64,000 nt of DNA from Peptoniphilus catoniae. GTDB lineage: Bacteria > Bacillota > Clostridia > Tissierellales > Peptoniphilaceae. A model generated the notes under the pieces. That model was not told the DNA's origin and searched no databases. It saw only the letters and a list, made by a program, of their open reading frames with translations. The stretch lies in the NCBI RefSeq assembly GCF_901447155.2, contig NZ_LR588415.1:230885-294884 (forward strand). The letters run 5' to 3'. The translations under genes and the position numbers were made by a program. Shown one piece after another: positions 1-7,358 of the stretch (its first letter is position 1; each line of letters begins with the position of its first letter).

Positions 1-2
1 AT

Positions 3-287
3 GATTGGCAAAAAGAAATTACAAAACTTGAAAAAGAAATAGAAGTCTTAAACAAAGATAAAATCAAAATTCAAGATGAATTTAAGCAGATAGACCATAT
101 CAAATATGCAGTAAAGATTGTCAATGATGAGTATGGCATAGATTTATCCATAGAGATAGACAAAGCAATTAAGAGAGGAGAAAAGCCAAGTGTAATTGCA
201 CAATTGAAAAAATTCCAAGAACAACAAGAAAAAAGAGATCAGTATAGACAAAAGGCAAAAGAAAAATATACGGAACAAGAAAGATGA
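3..287 (+). CDS. MobA/MobL relaxase, C-terminal fragment (cut by window edge)
   Basis: Reading frame 3 is open from the left edge to a TGA at 285-287 and gives about 94 residues. It is rich in Lys and Glu and contains the segments DHIKYAVKIVNDEYGIDL and IKRGEKPSV. Both match the C-terminal ends of the complete relaxases at 11433 and 42879 (NHIKYAVGEVNKDFGIDI, RGEKPSVKMALEEF). The catalytic N-terminal domain lies to the left of the window, so activity cannot be judged. This relaxase would nick the oriT of IME-1 and pilot its strand through the ICE mating channel. It is the last gene before the hairpin array and DUF1016 cargo gene. Confidence 0.85.
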   Translation, partial: DWQKEITKLEKEIEVLNKDKIKIQDEFKQIDHIKYAVKIVNDEYGIDLSIEIDKAIKRGEKPSVIAQLKKFQEQQEKRDQYRQKAKEKYTEQER

Positions 288-345
288 AATCATAAAATAG
301 GACAACCTTTAGTAGGGAGTGAGCAAATCATTTAGTACTACAAAC

Positions 346-522
346 TGACGCACTATTTCGTTGCATAAGGCTGCGTACCCATTTTGTGAACGCAGATATA
401 AAGATGAGTCCCTGTTTCGGGGACACATATAACTAGTGTCGTGTTTCACGATGGCAGCTATATAAGGACTTCATATTTCAGGGTGTATTAACTATAAAGA
501 GTGTCATAAATTACTACTTCCT
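346..522. repeat. Array of six short triloop hairpins (unclassified)
   Basis: Six short dyads follow one another, each centred on TTT (356-358, 382-384, 415-417, 444-446, 476-478) or AAA (508-510), spaced 26, 33, 29, 32 and 32 nt. The best stems are seven pairs, for example GTCCCTG-TTT-CGGGGAC at 408-424 and TGTCGTG-TTT-CACGATG at 437-453. The fifth and sixth are weak in this copy. The array lies between the relaxase stop and a promoter for the DUF1016 gene. The homologous array in IME-2 (14577-14753) has nearly the same spacing. It could act as RNA or as folded single-stranded DNA; its class is unknown to me. Confidence 0.6.
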
Positions 523-536
523 TTAGCTGTATAATA

Positions 537-565
537 TTGAACACACTCAATATTTATGGTACAAT
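537..565 (+). promoter_or_regulatory. Sigma-A type promoter for the DUF1016 gene
   Basis: TTGAAC at 537-542 and TACAAT at 560-565 are separated by 17 nt. They lie 35 nt upstream of the DUF1016 start codon and downstream of the hairpin array, so this gene can be transcribed without reading through the array. Confidence 0.6.
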
Positions 566-600
566 TAGCAATATAGTATGATGAGTTAAGGAGTAAACTT

Positions 601-1626
601 ATGAATAATTTAGTTGAAAATCTTCATGCAGATGTTTATGCAAATATAAAAAAACTAATGGATAATGCACGAACTGATGTAGCGAAGCAAGTTAATAATA
701 TATTAGTAAAAACTTATTGGGAAATAGGGAGAATTATTGTAGAAGATGAGCAAGGTCATTCAGATAGAGCTGAGTATGGGAAAACTCTACTGAAAGATTT
801 GTCTAAAATGCTGACTAAAGAATTTGGGCGTGGATTTTCGGTTTCTAATCTACAGTTTATGAGGAGATTTTATCAAGAATATGAAATTCAACAGACACTG
901 TCTGTTAAATTGAGTTGGTCGCATTATTGTGAGTTGTTGTCTATTGACGATATGAATAAGCGTAGTTTTTATGAGAAAGAAACGGTCAATGCAAATTGGT
1001 CTGTAAGGGAATTAAAAAGACAAATAAATACATCACTATTTGAGAGATTATTGCTATCAAGTGGAGATGAAAATAAAGAAAAAGTATTAGATTTAGCTCT
1101 AAAGGGAAACGAAATAGCTACGCCAAGTGATGTAATAAAAGATCCGTATGTATTTGAGTTTTTAGGACTACCTGAAGAAAAGCCAATGATGGAAAGTGAT
1201 TTAGAAAAAGCACTTGTAACTCATATAGAAAAATTCTTATTGGAACTTGGTAAAGGCTTTATGTATGTTGGCTCACAACAAAGGGTAACACTTGGAAATA
1301 CCCATTATTATGTTGATATGGTATTTTACAACAAGATACTCAGAAGCTATGTTTTGATTGAATTAAAAACAGGAAAGCTAATGCCAGAAGCAGTAGGACA
1401 GCTTAATATGTATCTTAACTACTATAAAGCAGAAGTTAATGACGAAATGGATAATGAACCTATTGGAATTATCCTTTGTGCGAACAAGGATAGCATACAG
1501 GCAGAATATGCACTTGGTAGCTTATCTAACCAGATATTTGCTTCTAAGTATACGCTATACATTCCAGACAGAGAACAATTAGAAGAACAGGTAGAAAGAG
1601 TAGTAAAAAAGTACAAGAAAAAATAA
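601..1626 (+). CDS. DUF1016 / YhcG-family PDDEXK nuclease domain protein
   Basis: The 341-residue protein has the two-part structure of the DUF1016 (YhcG) family: an N-terminal helical/winged-helix part (about residues 14-150) and a C-terminal PDDEXK-type nuclease domain (about 170-325). The catalytic signature is visible: Asp239 in YYVDMVFY, then Glu254 and Lys256 in IELKTGK. The ATG has the upstream site AAGGAG and its own promoter. Family members are common on mobile elements and are suspected of defence or restriction-like roles; no substrate is established here. It occupies the slot between relaxase and rep that holds a related gene in IME-2 and an ORF6N gene in IME-3. The protein is complete and has no obvious lesion. 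Confidence 0.85.
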   Translation: MNNLVENLHADVYANIKKLMDNARTDVAKQVNNILVKTYWEIGRIIVEDEQGHSDRAEYGKTLLKDLSKMLTKEFGRGFSVSNLQFMRRFYQEYEIQQTLSVKLSWSHYCELLSIDDMNKRSFYEKETVNANWSVRELKRQINTSLFERLLLSSGDENKEKVLDLALKGNEIATPSDVIKDPYVFEFLGLPEEKPMMESDLEKALVTHIEKFLLELGKGFMYVGSQQRVTLGNTHYYVDMVFYNKILRSYVLIELKTGKLMPEAVGQLNMYLNYYKAEVNDEMDNEPIGIILCANKDSIQAEYALGSLSNQIFASKYTLYIPDREQLEEQVERVVKKYKKK

Positions 1627-1650
1627 TAGTAAAAATTACAGAAATATTTT

Positions 1651-1688
1651 AGAGAAGTAAAAGCAAAGGTGCCGATACTTCTCTTTTT
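1651..1688 (+). terminator. Rho-independent terminator after the DUF1016 gene
   Basis: Inverted arms AGAGAAGTA (1651-1659) and TACTTCTCT (1676-1684) are followed by a T run. It separates the DUF1016 gene from rep. Confidence 0.75.
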
Positions 1689-1710
1689 ATTTGAAGAAAG
1701 GTAGGAATAA

Positions 1711-2475
1711 ATGGCAGATAAAAGAATGTTTTCATTGAAGATAGTGGATAGCGATTTATTTTTAGATATGCCACTAAGTAGCCAATGCCTATATTTTCAT
1801 TTATCAATGAGGGCAGATGATGACGGCTTTGTGGATAATCCAAAGAAGATAATAAAGATCATAGGAGCAAATGACGATGATTTAAAAATCTTAATTACAA
1901 AAGGCTTTGTAATTGTCTTTGAAAGAGGAATTATAGTCATTACCCATTGGAAGATAAATAACTATATCCGAAATGATAGACGAAAAGAAACTTTGTATAT
2001 CAAAGAAAAAGAATTCTTATCAGAAACAGAGAATGGAGCGTATATAAAGCTTGAAAATCTTGGTATGCCAAATGACAACCACTTGTCAACTAAAAGTCAA
2101 CCAACTGACAACCAAGTGTCCGTCAATTGTCCGCATAGTATAGATAAGGGTAGATTAGATAAGATTAGTATAGATAAGGGGAGAGGAGAACAAGAAAACC
2201 AATCAGCCCCCTTTTCTTTTTACGGAGAATATCAAAATGTTCGATTAACTGACGAAGAATACCATAAGCTAAAGGATAAGCTTCAAGGTCATACCGATAC
2301 CATGATTGAAAAGCTATCAAGGTATCTTAAAAGTAAAGGAACAGATTATAAAGACCACTATGTAACCATTCTTAATTGGTATGAACAGGATAAAGAAAAA
2401 CTAACACAGAAAAACACTCAAAATGGAAGTTCTAAAACCTACTCAACCAACTATGAAGATAGCGATAGCCTATAA
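1711..2475 (+). CDS. Replication initiator (phage replisome-organizer-like) of IME-1
   Basis: This 254-residue protein begins MADKRMFSLKIVDSDLFLDM and matches the N-terminal winged-helix region of phage replisome organizers. Near-identical copies occur at 14817 and 45810. The first 110 or so residues are nearly invariant among the three copies, while residues about 120-170 vary and contain a repeated SIDKGR segment whose DNA looks like iterons. The C-terminal part (about 175-240) is again conserved. With the downstream DnaC-like ATPase it should open and load an IME origin, allowing replication after excision or transfer. The start codon follows GAAAGGTAGGAATAA. Assignment as initiator is by family and neighbourhood, not by a catalytic motif. 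Confidence 0.75.
   Translation: MADKRMFSLKIVDSDLFLDMPLSSQCLYFHLSMRADDDGFVDNPKKIIKIIGANDDDLKILITKGFVIVFERGIIVITHWKINNYIRNDRRKETLYIKEKEFLSETENGAYIKLENLGMPNDNHLSTKSQPTDNQVSVNCPHSIDKGRLDKISIDKGRGEQENQSAPFSFYGEYQNVRLTDEEYHKLKDKLQGHTDTMIEKLSRYLKSKGTDYKDHYVTILNWYEQDKEKLTQKNTQNGSSKTYSTNYEDSDSL
2137..2182 (+). repeat. Iteron-like direct repeats inside rep (IME-1)
   Basis: The unit AGTATAGATAAGG occurs twice, with a related TAGATTAGATAAG between. The block is almost unchanged in the three rep genes although flanking codons differ. It is a candidate initiator-binding region of an origin lying within the initiator gene. Confidence 0.45.
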
Positions 2476-2603
2476 ACATCATATAACAAGGTGGAAAGGT
2501 GTTTTTAGAGCATTAAAGCTAAAATAGGTATCAGAATACACCAAAGATAAAAAAACCTTAAAACGCATTTCACTAATTAACAGGGAAAAGGAGAATTAAA
2601 GTT
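2476..2603 (+). other. Conserved rep-dnaC intergenic segment (IME-1 copy)
   Basis: About 125 nt without an ORF separate rep from dnaC. The segment is conserved with those at 15540-15671 and 46533-46652, including AACAAGGTGGAAAGGTGTTT, a GGTATCAGA box and CCTTAAAACGCAT. The function is unknown; a leader RNA or part of the origin are both possible. Confidence 0.5.
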
Positions 2604-3455
2604 ATGAATAACAAAGAAAATCAAAATATGGTAACTACAAAAATACGAGGTACAGATTTTACCTACAACAAAGATACTCAGCATGAAAAGGACGGACATA
2701 TCTATTGCAAGGCTTGTAATGAAATAATAGATGGCAAAGTAATTCAGATGTTGGATAAGCCTATGATTATCAGAACAACTTGTAAATGTGATAGAGATAG
2801 ACAGGAACGAGAAAAACAAAGAGAAAAGCAAATAGAACAGGATAGGTTAAGACAAAACTGCTTTATATCCAAAAATCAAAAAGCATATACCTTTGAAAAT
2901 GCTGATGAAGATACCGATAAAGAAATCATCAAAAAAGCTAAAAACTATGTAAAGCATTTTGAAGAAATGAGAAAGGACAATGTAGGCTTGCTTTTATATG
3001 GAAATGTAGGAAGTGGTAAGACCTATATAGCTTGTGCTATTTCCAATGCCATAATCACAGAGTATTCTTATACAGTTAAGATGAGAAATTTCGCACAGAT
3101 ACTAAATGACTTACAAAAAGGTGGCTTTAACCTTGATAGAAACGAATATATTGAGCAAATAACAAATCCAACCTTACTAATTCTTGATGATTTTGGGATA
3201 GAGAGAAATACAGAATATGCCTTAGAGCAAATCTACAATGTGATAAATGCAAGATACCTAAAGGCAAGACCGACCATTATAACTACAAACCTTAATTTTA
3301 AGGATATAGAGAAAGAACAGGAAGATATAATGCTTGGGAGGATTTATTCAAGGATAATAGAGATGTGTTTACCCCTTAGAGTTATAGGAGTGGACAGAAG
3401 AAAAATACAAAGTAAAGAAAAGCTGAAGAAAGCACAAAACTTAATAGATGAGTAG
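2604..3455 (+). CDS. DnaC-like helicase loader ATPase of IME-1
   Basis: The 283-residue protein is an AAA+ ATPase of the DnaC/IstB type. An N-terminal zinc-binding module shows Cys pairs (IYCKACNE and, later, TTCKCDRD). The Walker A motif GNVGSGKT lies at about residues 133-140 and Walker B LLILDDFG at about 192-199. It should load the host replicative helicase at the IME origin together with the rep product. Copies at 15672 and 46653 are very similar. ATG 2604 follows AAAAGGAGAATTAAAGTT. A terminator follows directly, so the recombinase operon is probably separated from it. Confidence 0.88.
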   Translation: MNNKENQNMVTTKIRGTDFTYNKDTQHEKDGHIYCKACNEIIDGKVIQMLDKPMIIRTTCKCDRDRQEREKQREKQIEQDRLRQNCFISKNQKAYTFENADEDTDKEIIKKAKNYVKHFEEMRKDNVGLLLYGNVGSGKTYIACAISNAIITEYSYTVKMRNFAQILNDLQKGGFNLDRNEYIEQITNPTLLILDDFGIERNTEYALEQIYNVINARYLKARPTIITTNLNFKDIEKEQEDIMLGRIYSRIIEMCLPLRVIGVDRRKIQSKEKLKKAQNLIDE

Positions 3456-3457
3456 AG

Positions 3458-3493
3458 GCGATTAGAAAAGTAAAAAATTCTAATCGCTTTTTT
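3458..3493 (+). terminator. Terminator after dnaC (IME-1)
   Basis: A ten-base perfect stem, GCGATTAGAA (3458-3467) with TTCTAATCGC (3478-3487), is followed by six T. The same hairpin is found after dnaC in IME-2 and IME-3. Confidence 0.85.
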
Positions 3494-3516
3494 AATTGCA
3501 AGGAAAGGAGCAATCG

Positions 3517-3720
3517 ATGAAAAAAGAAAAGACAAAATATATTGTAAAACGAAACTATACAACACAAAGAACAGGAGCAGAAGCGTTTATCAAGCTGATT
3601 AAAAAAGACAACAACATTGAATATACACAATATAATATTGATAAAGATAAGAAAGTGTGCTATACTAAAGACAGTTTTAGAGAGGGTTGTGTCATTCCTA
3701 AAAATCCAAAGGAGGAATAG
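3517..3720 (+). CDS. Small IME protein preceding the recombinase
   Basis: This ORF of 67 residues starts at ATG 3517 after AAAGGAG; a TTG at 3496 in the same frame lacks a site and is less likely. It begins MKKEKTKYIVKRNYTTQRTG and ends with PKNPKEE just before the recombinase. In position it corresponds to the small genes at 16586 (TnpW-like) and 47559 in the other elements. The segment around GAEAFIKLI recalls the small recombinase-associated proteins of Clostridial transposons. It may assist excision, but this is inferred only from position. Confidence 0.6.
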   Translation: MKKEKTKYIVKRNYTTQRTGAEAFIKLIKKDNNIEYTQYNIDKDKKVCYTKDSFREGCVIPKNPKEE

Positions 3721-3723
3721 GAA

Positions 3724-5370
3724 ATGATACAAACAAATTCAAATCACTTTTTATATCGGACTGCAATTTATTGCAGACTGTCTAAAGATGATGAGCAGAA
3801 AGGAGAGAGTGCTAGCATACAAAACCAAAGGGATATGCTTGAACATTATGTCAAGGCAAGAGGTTGGAATATAGCTGATGTATATGTCGATGACGGATAC
3901 ACAGGCTTAAATACGAACCGCCCCTCATTTCAAAGACTGATAAAAGATGTTGAGGAAAGAAAAATTGATATAGTCATTACTAAAGACTTATCAAGACTTG
4001 GAAGAAACTATCTTCAGACAGGATATTATACCGAGAATTTCTTTCCAAAAAACGGAGTGAGATATATCGCAGTCAATGACGGAGTGGATACCTTACAGGA
4101 CAATAATGAGATAGTACCCTTTAAGAATGTACTAAATGAGTTTTATTCAAGAGATGTTTCAAAGAAGATGAAATCGGCATATCTTACAAGAGCAAGACAA
4201 GGTAAATTTACAGGCTGCCTTGCACCATTCGGATATATGAAAAATCCTGATGATACTTACTCTCTTATGGTAGATGAAGAAACTTCGTGGATAGTGGAAA
4301 AGATTTATGACCTTGCTATCAGTGGATATGGAGTACAGGCAATAAGGCGAATACTCTTTGATGAAAAAATTCCTACACCTACTTGGTGGAACAGGAAAAA
4401 GGGACTTAGAAATGTTTTTACCAAATTAGAAAAAACCGTAAAAGACGGCGAGTATTGGTGGGATTGTACAACAATCAAGGAGATAATTGAAAATCCTGTT
4501 TATCTTGGACACACGGCAAGTCAGAAAGCAAACTATCAATTCAAAATCGGTTGGCTATCAGACAAACCAAAAGATGATTGGATAGTTGTAGAAAATACCC
4601 ACGAACCTATCGTTTCAGAAGATACCTACAAAATGGCAAATGAAAAGATAGAAAGTAGGAAGCGACCTTTTAAGACAGGAGAAGAAAGTATCTTCGCAGG
4701 ACTTGTCAAATGCCCTGATTGTGGGAAAGCCTTAAATCTTGGAAGAAACAACTCAAAGAAAAAAGAGAAAATACTCACTTGTAACACTTATCGCAGATAC
4801 GGAAAAAACTTGTGTACTCAGCATAGGATATACTTTGATACTCTTTATGAAATCGTACTTGCAGATATTAGAAAGAATGCAGACTTCGCTTTAAAAGATG
4901 AAAAGGAAGTCTTAAAGGCTCTTGAAAAATCAAGAGATACAGAAAATGAAGAAGAACAAATCTATATCGCAAAGAAGATTGAAGAAGATAGTAAAAGAGT
5001 GGCAGAGCTTGGTAACAAGATTGAGAAACTCTATGATGATTGGATAAATAAGAAAATCAGCGAGAGCAATTTCCAAAGAATACTTGAAAAATCTCAAGAT
5101 GAGCAAGAGCTTTTAACAAAGCGAATTGAGGAAATGGAAAGAAAAGTTGTTACAAGTAGAGTAGATGAAAATGGTGTCTATAAATGGATAGAACTCATCA
5201 AGAAACACAAGAATATTAAGAAGCTGGACAAAGAAACCTTAAATGAACTCATCTCAAAAATCTATGTTCACGAAAAGGAAGTAGTGGACGGAGAAATCAC
5301 CCAAATAATAGAAATACATTACAATTTCATAGGAAATACAGACAGCTTACAGGTCAGCTACAATCTCTAA
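3724..5370 (+). CDS. Large serine recombinase of IME-1 (maff2-specific)
   Basis: The 548-residue protein is a large serine recombinase: a resolvase-type catalytic domain (about 12-160) with the nucleophile Ser20 in YCRLSKDDE and the conserved SRLGRNYLQTG, a recombinase domain (about 180-290), a zinc ribbon (Cys in VKCPDCGKAL and a later CNTY/CTQH pair) and a C-terminal coiled coil (about 400-480). It catalyses integration and excision of IME-1. The stop is directly followed by the maff2 remnant, so the target is that gene. It differs clearly in sequence from the recombinases of IME-2 and IME-3, fitting their different targets. Confidence 0.92.
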   Translation: MIQTNSNHFLYRTAIYCRLSKDDEQKGESASIQNQRDMLEHYVKARGWNIADVYVDDGYTGLNTNRPSFQRLIKDVEERKIDIVITKDLSRLGRNYLQTGYYTENFFPKNGVRYIAVNDGVDTLQDNNEIVPFKNVLNEFYSRDVSKKMKSAYLTRARQGKFTGCLAPFGYMKNPDDTYSLMVDEETSWIVEKIYDLAISGYGVQAIRRILFDEKIPTPTWWNRKKGLRNVFTKLEKTVKDGEYWWDCTTIKEIIENPVYLGHTASQKANYQFKIGWLSDKPKDDWIVVENTHEPIVSEDTYKMANEKIESRKRPFKTGEESIFAGLVKCPDCGKALNLGRNNSKKKEKILTCNTYRRYGKNLCTQHRIYFDTLYEIVLADIRKNADFALKDEKEVLKALEKSRDTENEEEQIYIAKKIEEDSKRVAELGNKIEKLYDDWINKKISESNFQRILEKSQDEQELLTKRIEEMERKVVTSRVDENGVYKWIELIKKHKNIKKLDKETLNELISKIYVHEKEVVDGEITQIIEIHYNFIGNTDSLQVSYNL

Positions 5371-5457
5371 TTAGCCATAAAGCAGCTTATGGCTGGTGGG
5401 GGAATTGTACTAATCGGTATTAAATTAATTCCACTACTTGCAAATGCTTTAAATTAG
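5371..5457 (+). pseudogene. maff2 C-terminal remnant (disrupted by IME-1)
   Basis: The 28 codons after the IME-1 recombinase read AIKQLMAGGGIVLIGIKLIP and end with TAG at 5455-5457. This is the C-terminal end of the small hydrophobic Maff2-type protein that precedes virB6 in Tn1549-like ICEs. The N-terminal half should be at the left end of IME-1, outside the window. The DNA near the junction contains a perfect 8-base inverted repeat (AGCCATAA / TTATGGCT, 5373-5394), possibly part of the recombinase target. Confidence 0.75.
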
Positions 5458-5467
5458 GAGAAAGTCT

Positions 5468-5746
5468 ATGTTTGGTATCTTTGACAAGCTAACTGAATTT
5501 TTTAAGGATATGCTACTCGGAGGTATCAAAGCAAATCTTGAGTCCATGTTCTTAGATATAAATGACAAGGTAGGAGTTATTGCAACTGATGTTGGGAAGA
5601 CACCAATGGGTTGGAATGGAGAAGTATATAACTTCATAAAAAACATTAATGATAATGTGATTGTTCCAATAGCAGGTCTTATCATAACAGCAGTTTTATG
5701 TATTGAGCTCATAAATATGGTTATGCAAAAGAATAATATGCACGAT
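5468..5746 (+). pseudogene. virB6/trbL-like transfer gene, 5' part (split by IME-2)
   Basis: ATG 5468 follows AGGAGAAAGTCT and opens a frame giving MFGIFDKLTEFFKDMLLGGI through to MQKNNMHD at 5746. It has an amphipathic start and one transmembrane segment (about residues 63-84, PIAGLIITAVLCIEL). This is the N-terminal third of the VirB6/TrbL-like inner-membrane channel protein of Gram-positive ICEs. The frame then runs into IME-2 for 13 foreign codons and stops at 5785. The rest lies at 18875-19462. Joining the two parts at the GA dinucleotide restores a protein of about 287 residues. Confidence 0.85.
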
Positions 5747-5750
5747 GTTG
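5744..5750. repeat. IME-2 left attachment site (GA core)
   Basis: The virB6 codon GAT at 5744-5746 is followed by element sequence GTTGTATTC. The same CGAT tetranucleotide is found at the right end (18874-18877), and GTTG directly inside the left end has a counterpart CAAC inside the right end. A GA core is known for TnpX-type large serine recombinases. Confidence 0.65.
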
Positions 5751-5861
5751 TATTCTATAAGAGAAGTTATTCCAATATAGAATAACCTCAAATATAAAAT
5801 ACAAATTATCAAGCCTATTTACGATTGTTACAACCAAATAAATGAATTAGAAATATTGGAA

Positions 5862-6671
5862 CTACTTTTTTCTTTTCCTAAAGTTAATACCTGAGTTTTT
5901 AATGATAGGAGATTTCTTGAATAGTCTCCTTAAAAATTCCTTTTCATCTTCAGATAACCTTTTATACTTTAGTTGAAAGGAATTACAGAAAATTTCAATG
6001 AACTTGTCTATATTGTTCCCTGAAGAAACCATGATTTGACGAATTTTTTGCAATGATAAAGTATCATCATCTTCAGGAATACTATCAATATCCTGTTCAT
6101 GTTTTTTACGAATATCTTTTAGAATAGTATCCCATGTTTTATGAGTAATATGACAAAAGAAATCTTCTTCACCCACTTGAGCAGCCGATAGAGTCCTTAA
6201 AGTATGGTCACTATCAATATTGGGATGTTGACTAATGATTTCAGCCCTGACAGTTTCAAGAGAAGAATTTAAGTCATTAAATCGCTTAGTAGCAACACCA
6301 TCAACAAAAATTTCCGTATTAGCCATAAGCTCCCTAAACTTATCATGTGTAGCAATTTCACAAAGTAAACGATTATTTATAGAACTACTTAGCAATAAAT
6401 CAATCATATTATCACTCAAGTGTAGATTAGTTAAATCTGTATTTGGGTGATTTTTATTTTCCGTAAGGCAAAGCAAATAGTCGGTAGAAACATTATAAAA
6501 CTGTGCAAGTGTAACTAAATTACCATGATTGATTTCTTTATAGTCATCATTTTCATAGTTACCTAAAGCAGATTTTGAAATACCTGTTAGCTTAGCTAAT
6601 TCCTCTAAATTCAAATTATGAGCAACTCTTAAATCTTTTAAGCGTTCCTGTAAGGTTATTTTACACTTCAT
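5862..6671 (-). CDS. XRE-family regulator of IME-2
   Basis: The 269-residue protein has an N-terminal Cro/CI helix-turn-helix (about residues 10-66; LEELAKLTGISKSALGNYE) and a long C-terminal part of unknown fold, possibly a sensor domain. It is transcribed leftwards from the left end of the element, divergently from the cargo. A copy of about 90% identity by eye lies at the same position in IME-3 (37853-38659). Such proteins usually control excision and transfer genes. Its upstream region contains a CCAC-AATC-GTGG dyad that may be an operator. The signals that relieve repression cannot be seen. Confidence 0.8.
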   Translation of the reverse strand: MKCKITLQERLKDLRVAHNLNLEELAKLTGISKSALGNYENDDYKEINHGNLVTLAQFYNVSTDYLLCLTENKNHPNTDLTNLHLSDNMIDLLLSSSINNRLLCEIATHDKFRELMANTEIFVDGVATKRFNDLNSSLETVRAEIISQHPNIDSDHTLRTLSAAQVGEEDFFCHITHKTWDTILKDIRKKHEQDIDSIPEDDDTLSLQKIRQIMVSSGNNIDKFIEIFCNSFQLKYKRLSEDEKEFLRRLFKKSPIIKNSGINFRKRKK

Positions 6672-6726
6672 GACAGATAACCTCCTTAATACAAAATATT
6701 CTTAATAAATATTATATCATACTAAG

Positions 6727-6740
6727 TCCACAATCGTGGA
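6727..6740. promoter_or_regulatory. Candidate operator dyad in the regulator leader (IME-2)
   Basis: TCCAC-AATC-GTGGA forms a short perfect dyad upstream of the XRE gene. The IME-3 copy is longer (TTTCCAC-AATC-GTGGAAA). Position between divergent transcription units suggests a binding site of the XRE protein; this is inferred. Confidence 0.35.
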
Positions 6741-6924
6741 AAAATGGGAGCGAAAACGGATATTCCAAGATTTAGGACATACGGGAAGAATAGCAAAAAT
6801 ACAATATCATACAGACATAAAGAAAATTGTTCTTTTACAATTGAATGAGCGGTCTGTAAGGATATGTATCTATGGGGAAGTAGGCGATGACTTTATATGT
6901 AGTAGAAAAGAGCCCGTCAAGTAG
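6736..6924 (+). CDS. Small conserved ORF in leader, possibly a remnant
   Basis: A 62-codon frame begins at GTG 6736 and reads VEKWERKRIFQDLGHTGRIA, ending EPVK. It has no clear ribosome binding site. The homologous frame in IME-3 is broken by an in-frame TGA at 38822-38824 yet otherwise keeps the sequence, which argues that the region descends from a real gene. I do not recognise a family. It may be a decayed regulator or excisionase-like gene, and expression is doubtful. Confidence 0.35.
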   Translation: MEKWERKRIFQDLGHTGRIAKIQYHTDIKKIVLLQLNERSVRICIYGEVGDDFICSRKEPVK

Positions 6925-7069
6925 AACGAAACGTCGCTGTGAGATTCAGGGGCAGGAACTATATCAGGTGTAACCGACAAAAATTAGAATCAGATAACAA
7001 AAACTATTGACAAATAAAAATAATTATGGTGTCATTGTCTTAACCAAAAAGAAAGGTTTAAAAACAAGA

Positions 7070-7306
7070 GTGAAAAATAGGATTAAGGAGTTGAGAAAAC
7101 CATTGGGTTTATCTCAACATAGATTAGGAAAAAGGTCAGGAGTAACAAGAATAACAATAAATAGGATAGAAACAGAAAATACAGTGCCTACATTAAAGGT
7201 GGCAAATGATATTGCAAATACTTTGGGTGTGTGTATATATCAAGTATTTGATTTAGATGGCACAGGACGTTATAAATGTTTAAATTGTAATTGTGATAAT
7301 AATTAG
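7070..7306 (+). CDS. Small XRE/Cro-type HTH protein (IME-2)
   Basis: The protein of 78 residues is mostly one helix-turn-helix (KPLGLSQHRLGKRSGVTRIT…) followed by a Cys-bearing tail (CLNCNCDNN). GTG 7070 is chosen because it aligns with the start of the IME-3 homologue at 39062; an upstream TTG at 7007 would add 21 residues with no clear site. It sits just ahead of the bacteriocin locus, as the homologue sits ahead of the ABC pair in IME-3, so it probably regulates that cargo. The YKC…C…C end could bind a metal. Confidence 0.75.
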   Translation: MKNRIKELRKPLGLSQHRLGKRSGVTRITINRIETENTVPTLKVANDIANTLGVCIYQVFDLDGTGRYKCLNCNCDNN

Positions 7307-7358
7307 CAAATTTCATTGCTAATTTATGTTATATCTTAAAATAAAGGGAGGTTTAAGT

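Larger units (their letters stand above)
1..5370 (+). mobile_element. IME-1, right part (inserted in maff2)
   Basis: This element enters from the left edge and ends just after its serine recombinase. It holds the 3' end of a MobA/MobL relaxase, a hairpin array, a DUF1016 nuclease gene, a rep/dnaC pair, a small ORF and the recombinase, in the same order as IME-2 and IME-3. Immediately after the recombinase stop the sequence reads in the same frame into the C-terminal end of a Maff2-type ICE protein, which marks the right junction. The exact crossover point is not determined because the left end is outside the window. Confidence 0.75.
6672..7069 (+). other. Leader between the divergent regulators (IME-2), with degenerate coding remnants
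   Basis: This 400-nt stretch is about 85-90% identical to 38660-39061 in IME-3. It contains an ORF (6736-6924) and, after it, about 47 nt (6932-6978, from ACGTCGCTGTGAGATTCAGG onward) identical in both elements. Another frame over that block reads VAVRFRGRNYIRCNRQK in both, so it may be the end of a broken gene. TTGACA at 7007-7012 resembles a -35 box, but no matching -10 is clear. Confidence 0.5.

Noticed and set aside
401-430. Hammerhead-ribozyme-like GATGAGTCC…GGGAC in the hairpin array (also 14634-14660)
   Set aside because: The GAUGA and stem II look right, but the required GAAA after the stem and the leading CU are missing in both copies.
346-522. CRISPR array
   Set aside because: No identical direct repeats with unique spacers and no cas genes in the window.
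5449-5712. Reverse-strand ORF across the start of virB6
   Set aside because: It is the antisense shadow of virB6 with no ribosome binding site; the same holds for other reverse ORFs inside forward genes.
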